From Kitasatospora sp. Root107 (GTDB taxonomy: Bacteria > Actinomycetota > Actinomycetes > Streptomycetales > Streptomycetaceae), in assembly GCF_001424875.1 (NCBI RefSeq), contig NZ_LMCT01000011.1, positions 284,536-323,766 on the forward strand: a stretch of 39,231 nt of DNA. Direction: 5' to 3'. A program made the translations under genes and the position numbers. The stretch's first letter is position 1, and each line of letters begins with the position of its first letter. Below the pieces are notes generated by a model that saw only the letters and a list, made by a program, of their open reading frames with translations, was not told the origin of the DNA and did no database searches. Shown here piece by piece: positions 29,295 to 38,182 of this stretch.

Positions 29295-31835
29295 TCAGTG
29301 GTTCCGGTAAGAACCGAGGTGCCAGAGCTTGAGGCTGTCGAGGCGGGCGGTACCGCCTTCGGCGAACAGCTGGACACCCTGGCTGCTGGAATCGGGGAAG
29401 ATCTGGTCGGTGATCACGGACTGTCCCTGGCCGCCGAACACCTCCACCGAGGACGCGTCGACGACCACCCTGATGTGGACCTTGCCGTTCTGGGGCTCGA
29501 TCGGCGCGGTGTGGACGCCGGGGAAGTTGGGATCGAAATCGACGGCCCCGGACTTCGTGCGGTCGACGTACAGCTGCCGGCTGTCGGCGTCGTAGCCGAT
29601 GACGGTCTCCTGGCCGCCGCCGGTGCGCACCTTGAGCCCGAACTTGCGGGCGTCGGCGAGCGAGAAGGTGGCATCGATGTCGAGGGCCTGTCCGGCGCCC
29701 CGTCGGGCCAGGTCGATGGTGCGGTTCGGAACGGTGACGTCGTGCAGGACGACGGCCGGCCCTTCGCGCAGCGAATTCAGGGAGCGGACCGGTTGCTGGG
29801 TCAGCTGGAGCCGGCCGTCGATGGTGCGGAGCTGGAGTGTCCGGGGCAGGCTCTGCGCGCTGCGCCAGGGGGTGGTGGGGGTGTTGCCGGCGTACTGCCA
29901 GTCGCTCATCCAGCCGATCATGGTGCGCTCGCCGCGGGGTGCGTCGTTGTAGGTCACTGCGGCGTAGAAGTCCTTGCCGAAGTCGACCCAGTGCGCGCGC
30001 TGCACGGTGGAGAGCGCGGGCCTGACTGCGGTGGTGAACTGGTCGGCCATGATGTGGCCCCAGCCTCCGGTGTTCAGGTCGGTGACCTGGATCCGGGCTT
30101 GCATGCCCTGGTAGGCGCGCAGGTCGAAGGAGGCCCAGTCCAGGGATTCACTGTCGGAACCGGTGACGCTCTGCACGATCTGGCCGTCGACGACCAGGTT
30201 CACCGAGGTCTCGGTCGACTGGGGCTTGGCCTGGGTGTCCGAGAGGATGATCTGGTCGACGTTGAGGTGGCCCCAGCCTCCGGTGTTCTGGTCCACGATC
30301 TTGATTTGTGCGGTCCTGCCCTGCAGGTCGGACAGGTCCCAGGAGGCCCAGTCGAGGTGCTCGTTGTTGCTGCCGGTGGCGCTGCGGACGGTCTTCCCGT
30401 CGACGACGAGCTCGATGGCGGTCGGGGCGTCGGAGGTGGCGGGATGGGTTCCGCCGCCGATCAGGAAGTCGAGGTACTTCTTGTCGATGGTGAACGTCGG
30501 CGAGGTGAGTTCACCGGTGGTGGCGTCGCCCTGGAGGAAGCTGTTGGCCAGCCCGTGGCCGACGTGGCCCGACACTTCCTGCTGGCCCTGGAGGGTGCCC
30601 TGCGCCGGTCCGGTGCCGAACGCGGTGCCGGTGGCGGTCCAGTTCCCGTAGGTGTCGCCCTCGAAGTCGGCGAGGACGGTGCCGGTGGGGGTCGGCTGCT
30701 GGTCGAGGACGGCGTTCGGGTTGTGGGGGTGGTTGCCGCCGCCGACCTTGAAGTTGAGGTAGTCGCTGTCCACGGTGAACAGGGGCGAAGTGACGGTGCC
30801 CGTCGAACTGTCGCCCCCGTGGAAGCTGTTGGTGTAACCGACGCCTTCGATGCCGGTGATCGCGGACTGGCCCGGCAGGGAGCCGTTGGCCGGGCCGGTG
30901 CCGAACGCCGTTCCGGTGGTCGTCCAGTTCCCGTAGTCGGGCTGCTCGAAGTCCTGCACGACCGTGCCGCTCGGCGGGGTGTAGGAGCCGTTGTCGTCGG
31001 GAGTGAAGGTGATGCCGTCGAAGTCGCCGAGGAAGTACTGCACACCGGAGCCGCCGGTGATGCCGCCGGGGTTGATGTTCACGGCCAGGACCCACTTGAC
31101 GTGGTCCGGGTTCCCGTCGACGGCCATCGGGAAGAAGTCCGGGCACTCCCAGGCGCCGCCGACGGCGCCGGCCGGGCCGAACTCGCTGAGGTGGTCCCAT
31201 GACTTGAGGTCCTTGGAGGAGTAGAACTCGACCTTGTGTTCGTCGGCCATCGACACGGTCATGAGCCAGCTCTGCGTCGGTGCGTACCACTGCACCTTCG
31301 GGTCGCGGAAGGCGTGGGAGCCGATGTCGAGCACCGGGTTGGCCGCGTACTTCGTCCAGGTGCGGCCGCGGTCGGTGCTGTAGGCGAGCGACTGGGCCTG
31401 CTTCCCGTCCGGGTAGGCACTGGTGTAGACGGCGACCATGGCGGGATCCTCGCGGGTACCGAAGCCGGTGGTGTTGTCGACGTCGATCACGGCGCTGCCG
31501 GAGAAGGCCATCTCGTTGCCGTCGTGCGGGATGGCCAGCGGCAGCTCCTGCCAGTGCACCAGGTCGGTGCTGACGGCGTGGCCCCACGACATGTTGCCCC
31601 AGGAGTTGCCCTCGGGGTTGTACTGGTAGAAGAGGTGGTACTCGCCCTTGTAGTACACGAGCCCGTTGGGGTCGTTCATCCAGTTCTGCGCGGGGGTGTA
31701 GTGCACCAGGGGGCGGTACTGCTCCTGGGCCGGCGCGGTGTTCGCCACCGCCGGGGATCCTGCGGTCAGGCCGAGGCAGAGGGCGGTGGCCAGGACGGCG
31801 AGCGAGGAACGGCGGGTGCGTCGGGACACGGGCAT
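29295..31835 (-). CDS. secreted GH32 fructanase (levanase/inulinase) with nested inserted modules
   Basis: An 846-residue secreted GH32 enzyme hydrolysing fructans or sucrose. Signal peptide 1-32. Catalytic triad: Asp55 (WMNDPNG), Asp178 (FRDP), Glu230 (WECPD). The five-bladed propeller is interrupted after FLGDFDGITFTPDD (about 281) and resumes near 605-620 with HWVDFGKDFYAAVTYNDAPRGERTMIGWMSDW; a beta-sandwich follows. The roughly 310-residue insert holds two copies of a DFE-x-YGNWT...GTAFGTGPA module (295-376, 390-465) and two copies of a VDG-x-x-V-x-S-x-TGS...DWAS...NTGGWGH module (474-532, 544-600). ATG 31835 with AAGGAG 5 nt upstream. Downstream of a LacI gene and linked to a fructose-type importer. 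Confidence 0.92.
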   Translation of the reverse strand: MPVSRRTRRSSLAVLATALCLGLTAGSPAVANTAPAQEQYRPLVHYTPAQNWMNDPNGLVYYKGEYHLFYQYNPEGNSWGNMSWGHAVSTDLVHWQELPLAIPHDGNEMAFSGSAVIDVDNTTGFGTREDPAMVAVYTSAYPDGKQAQSLAYSTDRGRTWTKYAANPVLDIGSHAFRDPKVQWYAPTQSWLMTVSMADEHKVEFYSSKDLKSWDHLSEFGPAGAVGGAWECPDFFPMAVDGNPDHVKWVLAVNINPGGITGGSGVQYFLGDFDGITFTPDDNGSYTPPSGTVVQDFEQPDYGNWTTTGTAFGTGPANGSLPGQSAITGIEGVGYTNSFHGGDSSTGTVTSPLFTVDSDYLNFKVGGGNHPHNPNAVLDQQPTPTGTVLADFEGDTYGNWTATGTAFGTGPAQGTLQGQQEVSGHVGHGLANSFLQGDATTGELTSPTFTIDKKYLDFLIGGGTHPATSDAPTAIELVVDGKTVRSATGSNNEHLDWASWDLSDLQGRTAQIKIVDQNTGGWGHLNVDQIILSDTQAKPQSTETSVNLVVDGQIVQSVTGSDSESLDWASFDLRAYQGMQARIQVTDLNTGGWGHIMADQFTTAVRPALSTVQRAHWVDFGKDFYAAVTYNDAPRGERTMIGWMSDWQYAGNTPTTPWRSAQSLPRTLQLRTIDGRLQLTQQPVRSLNSLREGPAVVLHDVTVPNRTIDLARRGAGQALDIDATFSLADARKFGLKVRTGGGQETVIGYDADSRQLYVDRTKSGAVDFDPNFPGVHTAPIEPQNGKVHIRVVVDASSVEVFGGQGQSVITDQIFPDSSSQGVQLFAEGGTARLDSLKLWHLGSYRNH

Positions 31836-31972
31836 GGGAGCTCCTTCGCAGAGCTTGGGGTGGGGGTGAGCGAGGTCGCGGCTCGTCGGGGCATGGCTGC
31901 GCCGAGGCACGGCGGCGGGACGGCGGTCGCGGTGACAGGGCGGGCCGTGGGTGGGGCAGCGGTACGGAACTG

Positions 31973-32992
31973 CTAGCGGGGCGGCGGCAGTTCGCCGGAT
32001 CCGCGAGGGATGAGGCGGGTGGGGACGGTGACGGTACGGGCCCGGGTGCGGTCACCGTCGAGCCGGGCGAGGGCGATTTCGGCGGCGGCTCTGCCGATGG
32101 CGGCCGGGTCCTGGGCGACCGTGGTGATCGCGGGCTCCAGCACCTCCGCGAACGGCAGGTCGTCGAAGGAGACCAGGGCCACGTCGCGTCGGCCTTCGCG
32201 GACCATGCCGAGCACAGTGCCCATGGCGGCGAAGTTGTTGGCCGCCAGGATCGCGGTCGGCGGCTGCGGACTGTGCAGCACTCGCTGGACGGCCTCGGCG
32301 GCCTCGGCCTCGGTGTGGCCGTCCAGTACGAGCGAGCGGTCGTAGGGCAGGTGGGCGGCTTCGAGTGCCTCGCGGTACCCGGCGAGGCGCTCGCGGCGGG
32401 TGTAGAGGGTGGCCGGCCGGTCGCCGACGAAGGCGATCCGCCGGTGCCCGCCGGTGATCAGGTGGGCGGTGCCTTCGCGGGCACCGTCCCGGTTGGAGCT
32501 GACCACACCGTCGGCCGTGAGGCCCGTCCCGGGGCGGTCGAGGAAGACCACCGGCATCCCGGCAGTCCGGGCCGCCCGCAGGTGGGCGTGGTCGGCTCCT
32601 ACGGTGGGCACCACCATCAGTGCGCTGACGCGGCGGGCCAGGAAGGTGTTGCTCAGTGCCCGTTCCCGGTCGGGGTCGTCGGCGCAGGAACCCATCAGCA
32701 GGGTCAGTCCGCGCTGGCGCACCGCGCTCTCGATCCCGCCGGCGACGGTACCGAAGAACGGATTACCCATGTCGGGGATGATCAGGCCGACGGTGCTGTC
32801 CGGGCCGCCGACGCGCATGTTGCGGGCCATCAGGTTGGGTTGGAAGCCCAGCTTCTCGACCGCCGCCATGACCTTCTCCCGGGTTGCGGGGGAGGTCGGC
32901 CCGTCGCCGTTCAGGACCCGGGAGACGGTCTTGGCGCTGACGCCGACCTCCTGGGCCACATCGTGCAGCGTCGTGCGACGGGGCGAGGCCAT
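31973..32992 (-). CDS. LacI-family transcriptional regulator of fructan/fructose genes
   Basis: A 339-residue LacI/GalR repressor: HTH at about 7-30 (TLHDVAQEVGVSAKTVSRVLNG), a hinge and a periplasmic-binding-protein-like effector domain (GLIIPDMGNPFFGTVAGGIESAVRQRG). ATG 32992 gives the canonical N-terminus, although the frame is open to 33052. It stands between the importer operon (terminator upstream) and the GH32 gene, all on the minus strand. The tandem TGTCA-N4-TGACA dyads at 36123-36152 are its probable operators; the effector is likely fructose or a phosphorylated fructose (inference). The 137 bp to the GH32 gene hold no clear operator. Confidence 0.88.
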   Translation of the reverse strand: MASPRRTTLHDVAQEVGVSAKTVSRVLNGDGPTSPATREKVMAAVEKLGFQPNLMARNMRVGGPDSTVGLIIPDMGNPFFGTVAGGIESAVRQRGLTLLMGSCADDPDRERALSNTFLARRVSALMVVPTVGADHAHLRAARTAGMPVVFLDRPGTGLTADGVVSSNRDGAREGTAHLITGGHRRIAFVGDRPATLYTRRERLAGYREALEAAHLPYDRSLVLDGHTEAEAAEAVQRVLHSPQPPTAILAANNFAAMGTVLGMVREGRRDVALVSFDDLPFAEVLEPAITTVAQDPAAIGRAAAEIALARLDGDRTRARTVTVPTRLIPRGSGELPPPR

Positions 32993-33019
32993 GTACCCAC
33001 CGTTCGGCTTCGCCGGGCA

Positions 33020-33047
33020 CGGGCTCCGCTGGTGTGAGCGGAGCCCG
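33020..33047 (-). terminator. terminator of the sugar ABC operon
   Basis: GGGCTCCGCT (33021-33030) pairs perfectly with AGCGGAGCCC (33037-33046) around a 6-base loop, 17 bp beyond the stop of the ATPase gene and 28 bp before the LacI start. Confidence 0.7.
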
Positions 33048-33063
33048 CGCACGGACTGTCTGG

Positions 33064-33906
33064 TCAGTTCGGACGGACTCCGGCGGCCTTGGCCGCCCGG
33101 GCATCCGCAACGACAGTACCGCCGTGCTCCTGGTCGACGGTGAGCGCGCCCGTCATGATCGCGACGACCTCCGACATGGTGTAGTCGGACGGCTTGATCA
33201 GGGCCTCGCGCCGGCCCATCCGATGGACGTGGATACGGTCGGCGATCTCGAAGACGTGCGGCATGTTGTGACTGATCAGGACGACCGGCAGCCCCTTGTC
33301 GCGGACCCGCCGGATCAGGTCGAGGACCTGGCCGGACTCCTTGACGCCGAGCGCCGCGGTGGGCTCGTCCATCACGACGACACTGCGGGCCCAGGCGACC
33401 GACCGGGCGACGGCCACGGCCTGGCGCTGACCGCCGGAGAGGGTCTCCACCGACTGGGTGAGCGAGCGCAGGCCGATCTTGAGGTCGGCCATGTGCGCGG
33501 CAGCCTCCTCGCGCATCCGCTTCTTGTCGATCATGCGCAGGACGCTGCCCAGCGGGCCTGGCCGGCGCAGCTCGCGGCCGAGGAACATGTTGGAGGCGAT
33601 GTCCATCGAGGCGGCCACCGCGAGATCCTGGTACACGGTCTCGATGCCGTGGGCCCGGGCGTCCTGCGGCCCGTTGAAGCGGATGACCTCGCCGTTCAGG
33701 CGGATCTCGCCCTCGTCGGGGGTGACGGCGCCGGTGAGGGCCTTGATGAGACTGGATTTGCCGGCGCCGTTGTCGCCGATGACGGCCAGGACCTCGCCGG
33801 GCAGCAGGTCGAAGTCGGCACCGTCGATGGCGGTGACGTGACCGTAGCGCTTGACCAGACCCCGGGCCTGGATCACTGGAGTGGGGGTGGGAGTGGGAGC
33901 GCTCAT
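33064..33906 (-). CDS. sugar ABC transporter ATPase (single-domain, FrcA-like)
   Basis: A 280-residue ABC ATPase with Walker A GDNGAGKSS (44-52), Q-loop region TVYQDLAV, signature LSGGQRQAVAVARS and Walker B VVVMDEPTAALG with the switch His in LISHNMPHV. Unlike RbsA/XylG it has only one nucleotide-binding domain, as in the fructose importer FrcBCA of rhizobia. The first ATG overlaps the permease stop by one base (TGATG). Last gene of the importer operon; a longer frame upstream lies in the permease gene. Confidence 0.9.
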   Translation of the reverse strand: MSAPTPTPTPVIQARGLVKRYGHVTAIDGADFDLLPGEVLAVIGDNGAGKSSLIKALTGAVTPDEGEIRLNGEVIRFNGPQDARAHGIETVYQDLAVAASMDIASNMFLGRELRRPGPLGSVLRMIDKKRMREEAAAHMADLKIGLRSLTQSVETLSGGQRQAVAVARSVAWARSVVVMDEPTAALGVKESGQVLDLIRRVRDKGLPVVLISHNMPHVFEIADRIHVHRMGRREALIKPSDYTMSEVVAIMTGALTVDQEHGGTVVADARAAKAAGVRPN

Positions 33907-34901
33907 CAGCGGGTCCTCTTCCGGGAGATCTGGTCGACGGTGACGGCGAGGATGACCAGGACGCCGGTGATCAACGTCTGGTAGATGGAGGCGACGCCCA
34001 TCAGCTGCAGACCGTTGCGGAACACCCCGACGATGAGGGCGCCGACCAGGGAGCCGAGCACGCTCCCCCGGCCGCCGAAGAGGCTGGTTCCGCCGAGGAC
34101 CACCGCGGTGATGCTGTCGAGGTTGTCGGTCTGCCCCGCCTGCGGGTCTCCGACGCCGGTGCGCGAAATCAGCAGCAGTGCGGCGAGGCCGTAGACCAGG
34201 CCGGCGAGTGCGTACAGGCCGATGGTCAGGCGGCCGGTGCGGATGCCGTTCAGGCGGGCGGCCTCGGGGCTGTTGCCGAGGGCGTACACGTGCCGGCCCC
34301 AGGAGGTGCTGCTCAGCAGGTAGGCGAAGACGGCGAACAGTGCCAGGGCGACGAGCGAGCCGTAGGTGACGTCGGTGCCGCCGAGCGGGAAGGTGTTGCC
34401 GAGGAACGTCAGCTCGCCGGGCAGGTCGGTGACGGTCTGCTCGTTGGAGTAGATGTGGGTGAGGGCGAAGGCCACGTTGAGCATGCCGAGCGTCACGATG
34501 AACGGCGGCAGCGGGATCAGCTTCACCAGCAGGCCGTTGACCAGACCGAAGCCCCCGCACACCGCCAGACCCAGCACGATCGCCACCAGCGGCGGAACGG
34601 TTCCCTGAGCGGCCATCCTGGCGATCACGATCGACCCGAAGGCCATCACGGCGCCACAGGACAGGTCGATACCGGCGGTCAGGATGATCAGCGTCTGCCC
34701 CACGGCCAGCGCCCCGACCACCATCACCTGCTGGATGATCAGCGAGAAGTTTCCGCCGGACAGGAACTGGTCTGTCGTCAGGGAGAAGAAGGCGCACGCC
34801 AGCACGAGTGCGGCGAGCGGGCCGGCCGTCGGTGCCGCCACGAGCCGGCGCAGCGGTGTCGGCCCGGTGAGGTGCCCGTACGGGGCGGTGGATGTGGTCA
34901 T
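33906..34901 (-). CDS. sugar ABC transporter permease (RbsC/FrcC family)
   Basis: A 331-residue membrane protein of the BPD_transp_2 family with about 9-10 helices. Signatures are QTLIILTAGIDLSCGAVMAFGS (68-89), NGLLVKLIPLPPFIVTLGMLN and the coupling-loop region GNSPEAARLNGIRT. It forms the homodimeric channel of a ribose/fructose-type importer. ATG 34901; the 125-bp gap before it contains a long hairpin that may lower its expression relative to the binding protein. Confidence 0.92.
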   Translation of the reverse strand: MTTSTAPYGHLTGPTPLRRLVAAPTAGPLAALVLACAFFSLTTDQFLSGGNFSLIIQQVMVVGALAVGQTLIILTAGIDLSCGAVMAFGSIVIARMAAQGTVPPLVAIVLGLAVCGGFGLVNGLLVKLIPLPPFIVTLGMLNVAFALTHIYSNEQTVTDLPGELTFLGNTFPLGGTDVTYGSLVALALFAVFAYLLSSTSWGRHVYALGNSPEAARLNGIRTGRLTIGLYALAGLVYGLAALLLISRTGVGDPQAGQTDNLDSITAVVLGGTSLFGGRGSVLGSLVGALIVGVFRNGLQLMGVASIYQTLITGVLVILAVTVDQISRKRTR

Positions 34902-34964
34902 GAGAGGTCCTTGCCGGTGAAGCGGATCGGGAGCGCCGAGCGAGCGGCGTCACGACGGATGGAA

Positions 34965-35007
34965 GCGGTCCGGGCCGGGTCGGGGCAGGGGAACCGGCCC
35001 GGACCGC
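34965..35007 (-). promoter_or_regulatory. intercistronic 14-bp-stem hairpin between binding protein and permease
   Basis: GCGGTCCGGGCCGG (34965-34978) and CCGGCCCGGACCGC (34994-35007) are perfect complements around a 15-base loop. It lies 20 bp after the binding-protein stop. Such a structure can terminate part of the transcripts or protect the upstream mRNA, giving excess binding protein. Confidence 0.6.
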
Positions 35008-35026
35008 TGGTTCAGTGAGGGGCGGA

Positions 35027-36052
35027 TCAGCCCCAGCAGTTCTCCAGGCCGTAGGTGGTGTCCTTGGCGTCGCTGCCGGCCTGCGGCTTGTCGGTGATCA
35101 GGTTGACGCCCGTGTCGGTGTAGCCGTTGGCCTTGATGCCGGCCTTGGCGAAGTCGACGACCGCCTTGACGCCCTTCGCTGCCATCACCAGCGGGTACTG
35201 CTGGGAGGTAGCGGCGATCTTGCCGTCCTTGACGGCCTGGGTGCCGGTGCACCCGCCGTCGACGGAGACGATCAGGACGTCCTTCTCCCGGCCCTTGGCC
35301 TTCAGCGCGGTGTAGGCGCCCAGTGCGGCGGGCTCGTTGATGGTGTAGACGACGTTGATGTCGGGGGACTTCTGCAGGCAGTTCTCCATCGCGGTCTGGC
35401 CCTTGGCCTGATCGCCGCCGGTGTCCTGGGAGCAGACCACCGACGGGTCGCCCTCCGTGATGCCGAAGCCCTGCAGGAACCCGTCGTGGCGCAGCCGGCC
35501 GACGGCGACACCGGGTGCGAGGTCCAGGGTGGCGATCTTCGCGTTCTTGCCCGCCATGACGGTCTTGGCGTACTGGCCGATCAGCACGCCCGCCTTCTTG
35601 TTGTCGGTGGCGAACAGCGCGTCGGTGCCGTCCTGCGGATCGGTCGGGCTGTCGAGGGCGATCACCAGCACGCCCTTGTCCCGGGCCTTCTTGATCGCGG
35701 GCAGGATCGCCTTGGAGTCGCTCGGGGTGATCAGGATGCCCTTGACGCCGGCGGCCACCATGTTCTCGATGGCCGCGATCTGGCCGGCGTTGTCGCCGTC
35801 GAACTTGCCGGCGGCCGTGCTGAGCGTGACGCCGTCCTCCTGGGCGGCCTTCTGCGCGCCCTCCTTCATCTTCACGAAGAACGGGTTGGTGTCGGTCTTG
35901 GTGATCAGGCCGACCTTGACCGCGCTGCCCGCGGAGCCGGTGTCGGCGGAGCCCTTCGCGCCGGAGCCGCACGCGGTCAGCGTGAGCGCCATTCCGCCGG
36001 CCAGGACGGTTGCCGCGGCTCTGGTGAGGGTGGGGCGGATAGCAAGGGTCAT
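35027..36052 (-). CDS. sugar-binding lipoprotein of the ABC importer (RbsB/FrcB family)
   Basis: A 341-residue solute-binding protein. The N-terminal signal ends in the lipobox LTAC (Cys28), followed by a Gly/Ser linker and a periplasmic-binding-protein type 1 domain ([72 protein letters not shown]). It delivers sugar to the permease; linkage to GH32, a PfkB kinase and a FrcA-type ATPase favours fructose. First gene of the operon; upstream lie tandem LacI-type operators. Confidence 0.9.
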   Translation of the reverse strand: MTLAIRPTLTRAAATVLAGGMALTLTACGSGAKGSADTGSAGSAVKVGLITKTDTNPFFVKMKEGAQKAAQEDGVTLSTAAGKFDGDNAGQIAAIENMVAAGVKGILITPSDSKAILPAIKKARDKGVLVIALDSPTDPQDGTDALFATDNKKAGVLIGQYAKTVMAGKNAKIATLDLAPGVAVGRLRHDGFLQGFGITEGDPSVVCSQDTGGDQAKGQTAMENCLQKSPDINVVYTINEPAALGAYTALKAKGREKDVLIVSVDGGCTGTQAVKDGKIAATSQQYPLVMAAKGVKAVVDFAKAGIKANGYTDTGVNLITDKPQAGSDAKDTTYGLENCWG

Positions 36053-36122
36053 CGTGGCTCCTGGAGGTGCGGCCCGGGTGGTCAGGGCAGGGGGTCAGGG
36101 CAGGGGGGTCAGCGGCTCGGAA

Positions 36123-36152
36123 TGTCATCGTTGACTTATGTCAGCGTTGACA
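36123..36152. promoter_or_regulatory. tandem LacI-type operators
   Basis: TGTCATCGTTGACT (36123-36136) and TGTCAGCGTTGACA (36139-36152) are two dyads of form TGTCA-N4-TGACA whose centres are 16 bp apart. They lie between the divergent binding-protein gene (start 36052) and kinase gene (start 36332), so one repressor could control both. The LacI protein encoded at 31973-32992 is the obvious candidate. Confidence 0.8.
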
Positions 36153-36331
36153 TCTGCTTGGGAGTGATGATGAAGTCTGCGAAACCCGGGCCACAAGCCC
36201 TACCGCCGTAACAACTGGGTAACGCAGCCGCAACCACCCGCGCTGACCAGCGGACAAGTCGCGCAGCGTCAGCAGCCCAGATCCGAGACCGTTCGGTCCC
36301 CCAGCCTCCCTAGACCTTGAAAGGCGCACCC

Positions 36332-37294
36332 ATGGCCCAGCGCCCGATCGCTGTCCTCGGCGAGTGCGTCGCCGACGCCTTCGCCGACACCGTCCAGCCC
36401 CGCCCCGGCGAGCTCGCTCTGCGCGTCCTGCCAGGTGGCGGCCCGGCCAACACCGCCGCGGCGCTGGCCCGGCTCGGCACCCCCACCCGCTTCGTGGGCC
36501 GGATCTCCTCCGATGCCTTCGGCGCGCTCTTCCGCGCCCACCTGGCATCTTCCGGCGTCGACCTCGCCGGAGTCGTCGCCGCCTCCGAGCCCAGCACCAT
36601 GGCCATCGCGACCGTCGACGAGCACGGCCAGGCCCAGTACTCCTTCCACGCCGAGGGCACCGCCGACTGGCAGTGGACCGCCGCCGAACTCGCAGCCGCC
36701 CACCCCAAGGACGCCGCCTGCCTGCACACCGGCTCCCTCGCCCTGGTCCGCGCCCCCAGCGACGAGCGCATCGAGGAGCTCCTCACCCGTGCACGCAGCA
36801 GCGCGACCGTCTCGATCGACCCCAACGTCCGCCCCCTGCTCATCGACCCGGCCGTCTACCGGGCCCGCCTGGCCCGCTGGTGCGCACTGGCCGACATCCT
36901 GCGCCTCAGCTCCGACGACCTGGAACTGTTGATGCCGGGCGTGACTCCCGAGCGCGCCTGCGACGCCTGGCACCTGGCCGGGGTGAGGCTGGTGGTGATC
37001 ACTCTGGGCGGCCGCGGCGCGATCGCGTCCCTCGACGGTGCCCGGGTGTTCGCCCCCGCACCGCAGGTCCAGGTCGTGGACACCATAGGCGCCGGTGACT
37101 CGTTCACCGCAGGACTGCTCCACCGGTTGTCCCGGGCCGGCCGCCTCGGCGGCCGCCTGCATGACCTGAGCGCCGACGAGGTGTCCGACGCCTGCGACTA
37201 CGCAGCCCGGGTCGCAGCTCTGACCTGCTCGGTCGCCGGCCCCAACCCGCCGTGGGCGCACCAGATGGAGTCCACGCCTGCGGCCTCCCGCTAG
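36332..37294 (+). CDS. PfkB-family carbohydrate kinase (probable fructokinase)
   Basis: A 320-residue ribokinase-fold sugar kinase. N-terminal GECVADAFADT and the substrate loop LPGGGPANTAAALARLG (33-49), then SIDPNVRPLLI and the catalytic C-terminal motif DTIGAGDSFTAGLL with Asp256. ATG 36332 has AAAGG 7 nt upstream; a TTG at 36317 is in frame but lacks a site. It would phosphorylate the sugar brought in by the divergent FrcBCA-like importer, and shares the tandem LacI-type operators. Fructose is inferred from the GH32 and importer context. Confidence 0.9.
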   Translation: MAQRPIAVLGECVADAFADTVQPRPGELALRVLPGGGPANTAAALARLGTPTRFVGRISSDAFGALFRAHLASSGVDLAGVVAASEPSTMAIATVDEHGQAQYSFHAEGTADWQWTAAELAAAHPKDAACLHTGSLALVRAPSDERIEELLTRARSSATVSIDPNVRPLLIDPAVYRARLARWCALADILRLSSDDLELLMPGVTPERACDAWHLAGVRLVVITLGGRGAIASLDGARVFAPAPQVQVVDTIGAGDSFTAGLLHRLSRAGRLGGRLHDLSADEVSDACDYAARVAALTCSVAGPNPPWAHQMESTPAASR

Positions 37295-37349
37295 CCCGTC
37301 CGGCCCCGACATGCTGCGCAGGCGCAGCTCCACAGCAAAGGATCCCTTC

Positions 37350-37643
37350 GTGCACAAGACCCTGCTGGCCGAGTTCACGGTCAAGCCCGGATGCGAGAGC
37401 CAAGTCGCCACCCTGGTCGCGGACTTCGCCGAAACGGTCCGGTCGGAGCCCGGCAACCTCGCCTTCGACGTGTACACCAAGGAGTCGAATCCACGCGCGT
37501 ACTGGATCTTCGAGGTGTACCGAAGCGAGGCCGCCTTCGCGGAGCACATCGCTGCTCCCCATGGGGGGCCGTTCAACGCCGAGCTGGTGCGGATGATCGA
37601 GGAGGATGCGTCCGTCCTGACCTTCCTGACTCCCTCGGGCTGA
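37350..37643 (+). CDS. small ABM-domain protein (putative quinol monooxygenase, YgiN-like)
   Basis: A 97-residue dimeric alpha/beta-barrel protein: KTLLAEFTVKPGCESQVATLV, then SEPGNLAFDVYTKESNPRAYWIFEVYRSEAAFAEHIAAPH, the usual ABM pattern with a C-terminal His. GTG 37350 has AAAGGA 7 nt upstream; the ATG at 37311 would add a basic extension. It follows the kinase by 55 bp and is probably cotranscribed. Family members oxidise quinols or act as sugar mutarotase-like proteins, so its role beside fructose genes is open. Confidence 0.8.
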   Translation: MHKTLLAEFTVKPGCESQVATLVADFAETVRSEPGNLAFDVYTKESNPRAYWIFEVYRSEAAFAEHIAAPHGGPFNAELVRMIEEDASVLTFLTPSG

Positions 37644-37645
37644 CA

Positions 37646-37661
37646 GGGGCGAGCTCGCCCC
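37646..37661 (+). terminator. terminator-like palindrome after the ABM gene
   Basis: GGGGCGAGCTCGCCCC is a perfect 16-bp palindrome 2 bp after the stop; folded, it gives a compact GC stem. It marks the probable end of the kinase transcript. Confidence 0.55.
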
Positions 37662-38182
37662 CACATTCCCTTGAGCCCGGAGCGAGCCGTCTCGAGTCGC
37701 TCCAGGAGGGTGCAAGCCACGCGTGCGGTGAGGGCCCGCGCGCGGTGAGCGCCGTGATCGCCATTGCCCGGATGCAGGCCGCAGGCCGCTCCGGGCAACG
37801 GCATGCCCGTGTATTGGCTTGGCCCAGTCCGGGACCTGTCAAGCGCATCAGTCGGTTGGGGCAGTCGATAGCCGGTTGGCCTTCTCTCCGGCGCCGAAGC
37901 CGGCACGGTTTCCCGGAATTGGGCATGCCGTTGAACCGACCGCATCAGCTGCCGTGACAGGCAGCACACCTGAGTGGGCATCAGTTCTGACTGCAGTACC
38001 GACTGCTTGTCGGCCCCTGCCGCAGCACGCGCAGCTCGGTCGGTTGGTAGCCGCGTAGCCGTCAGGCCGCGTGACTGAAGAGCGAGTTCGGCGGTGGCTC
38101 GACTTCAGTACCCGCAGGAGGGACGCTTGCTGGGGGTCAAGGGGGCAACGCGGTCAGACTTACAGAAGGAAGGAGCAGCAGG
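37662..38182. other. 521-bp gap with no supported gene; contains a 13-bp inverted repeat pair
   Basis: I find no credible coding frame, tRNA or known element here; the longest open frame (37819-38058, +) has no ribosome site or recognisable motif. The gap includes CAACGGCATGCCC (37796-37808) and its exact reverse complement (37921-37933), 112 bp apart. Confidence 0.5.
37796..37933. repeat. 138-bp segment bounded by perfect 13-bp inverted repeats
   Basis: The ends CAACGGCATGCCC and GGGCATGCCGTTG are exact reverse complements. No target-site duplication is visible and the 112-bp inside has no gene, so it might be a MITE-like remnant or a structured RNA, or chance. Confidence 0.35.

Noticed and set aside
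37819..38058. 80-codon open frame in the gap before pirin
   Set aside because: No ribosome site, no recognisable motif and composition like non-coding neighbours.
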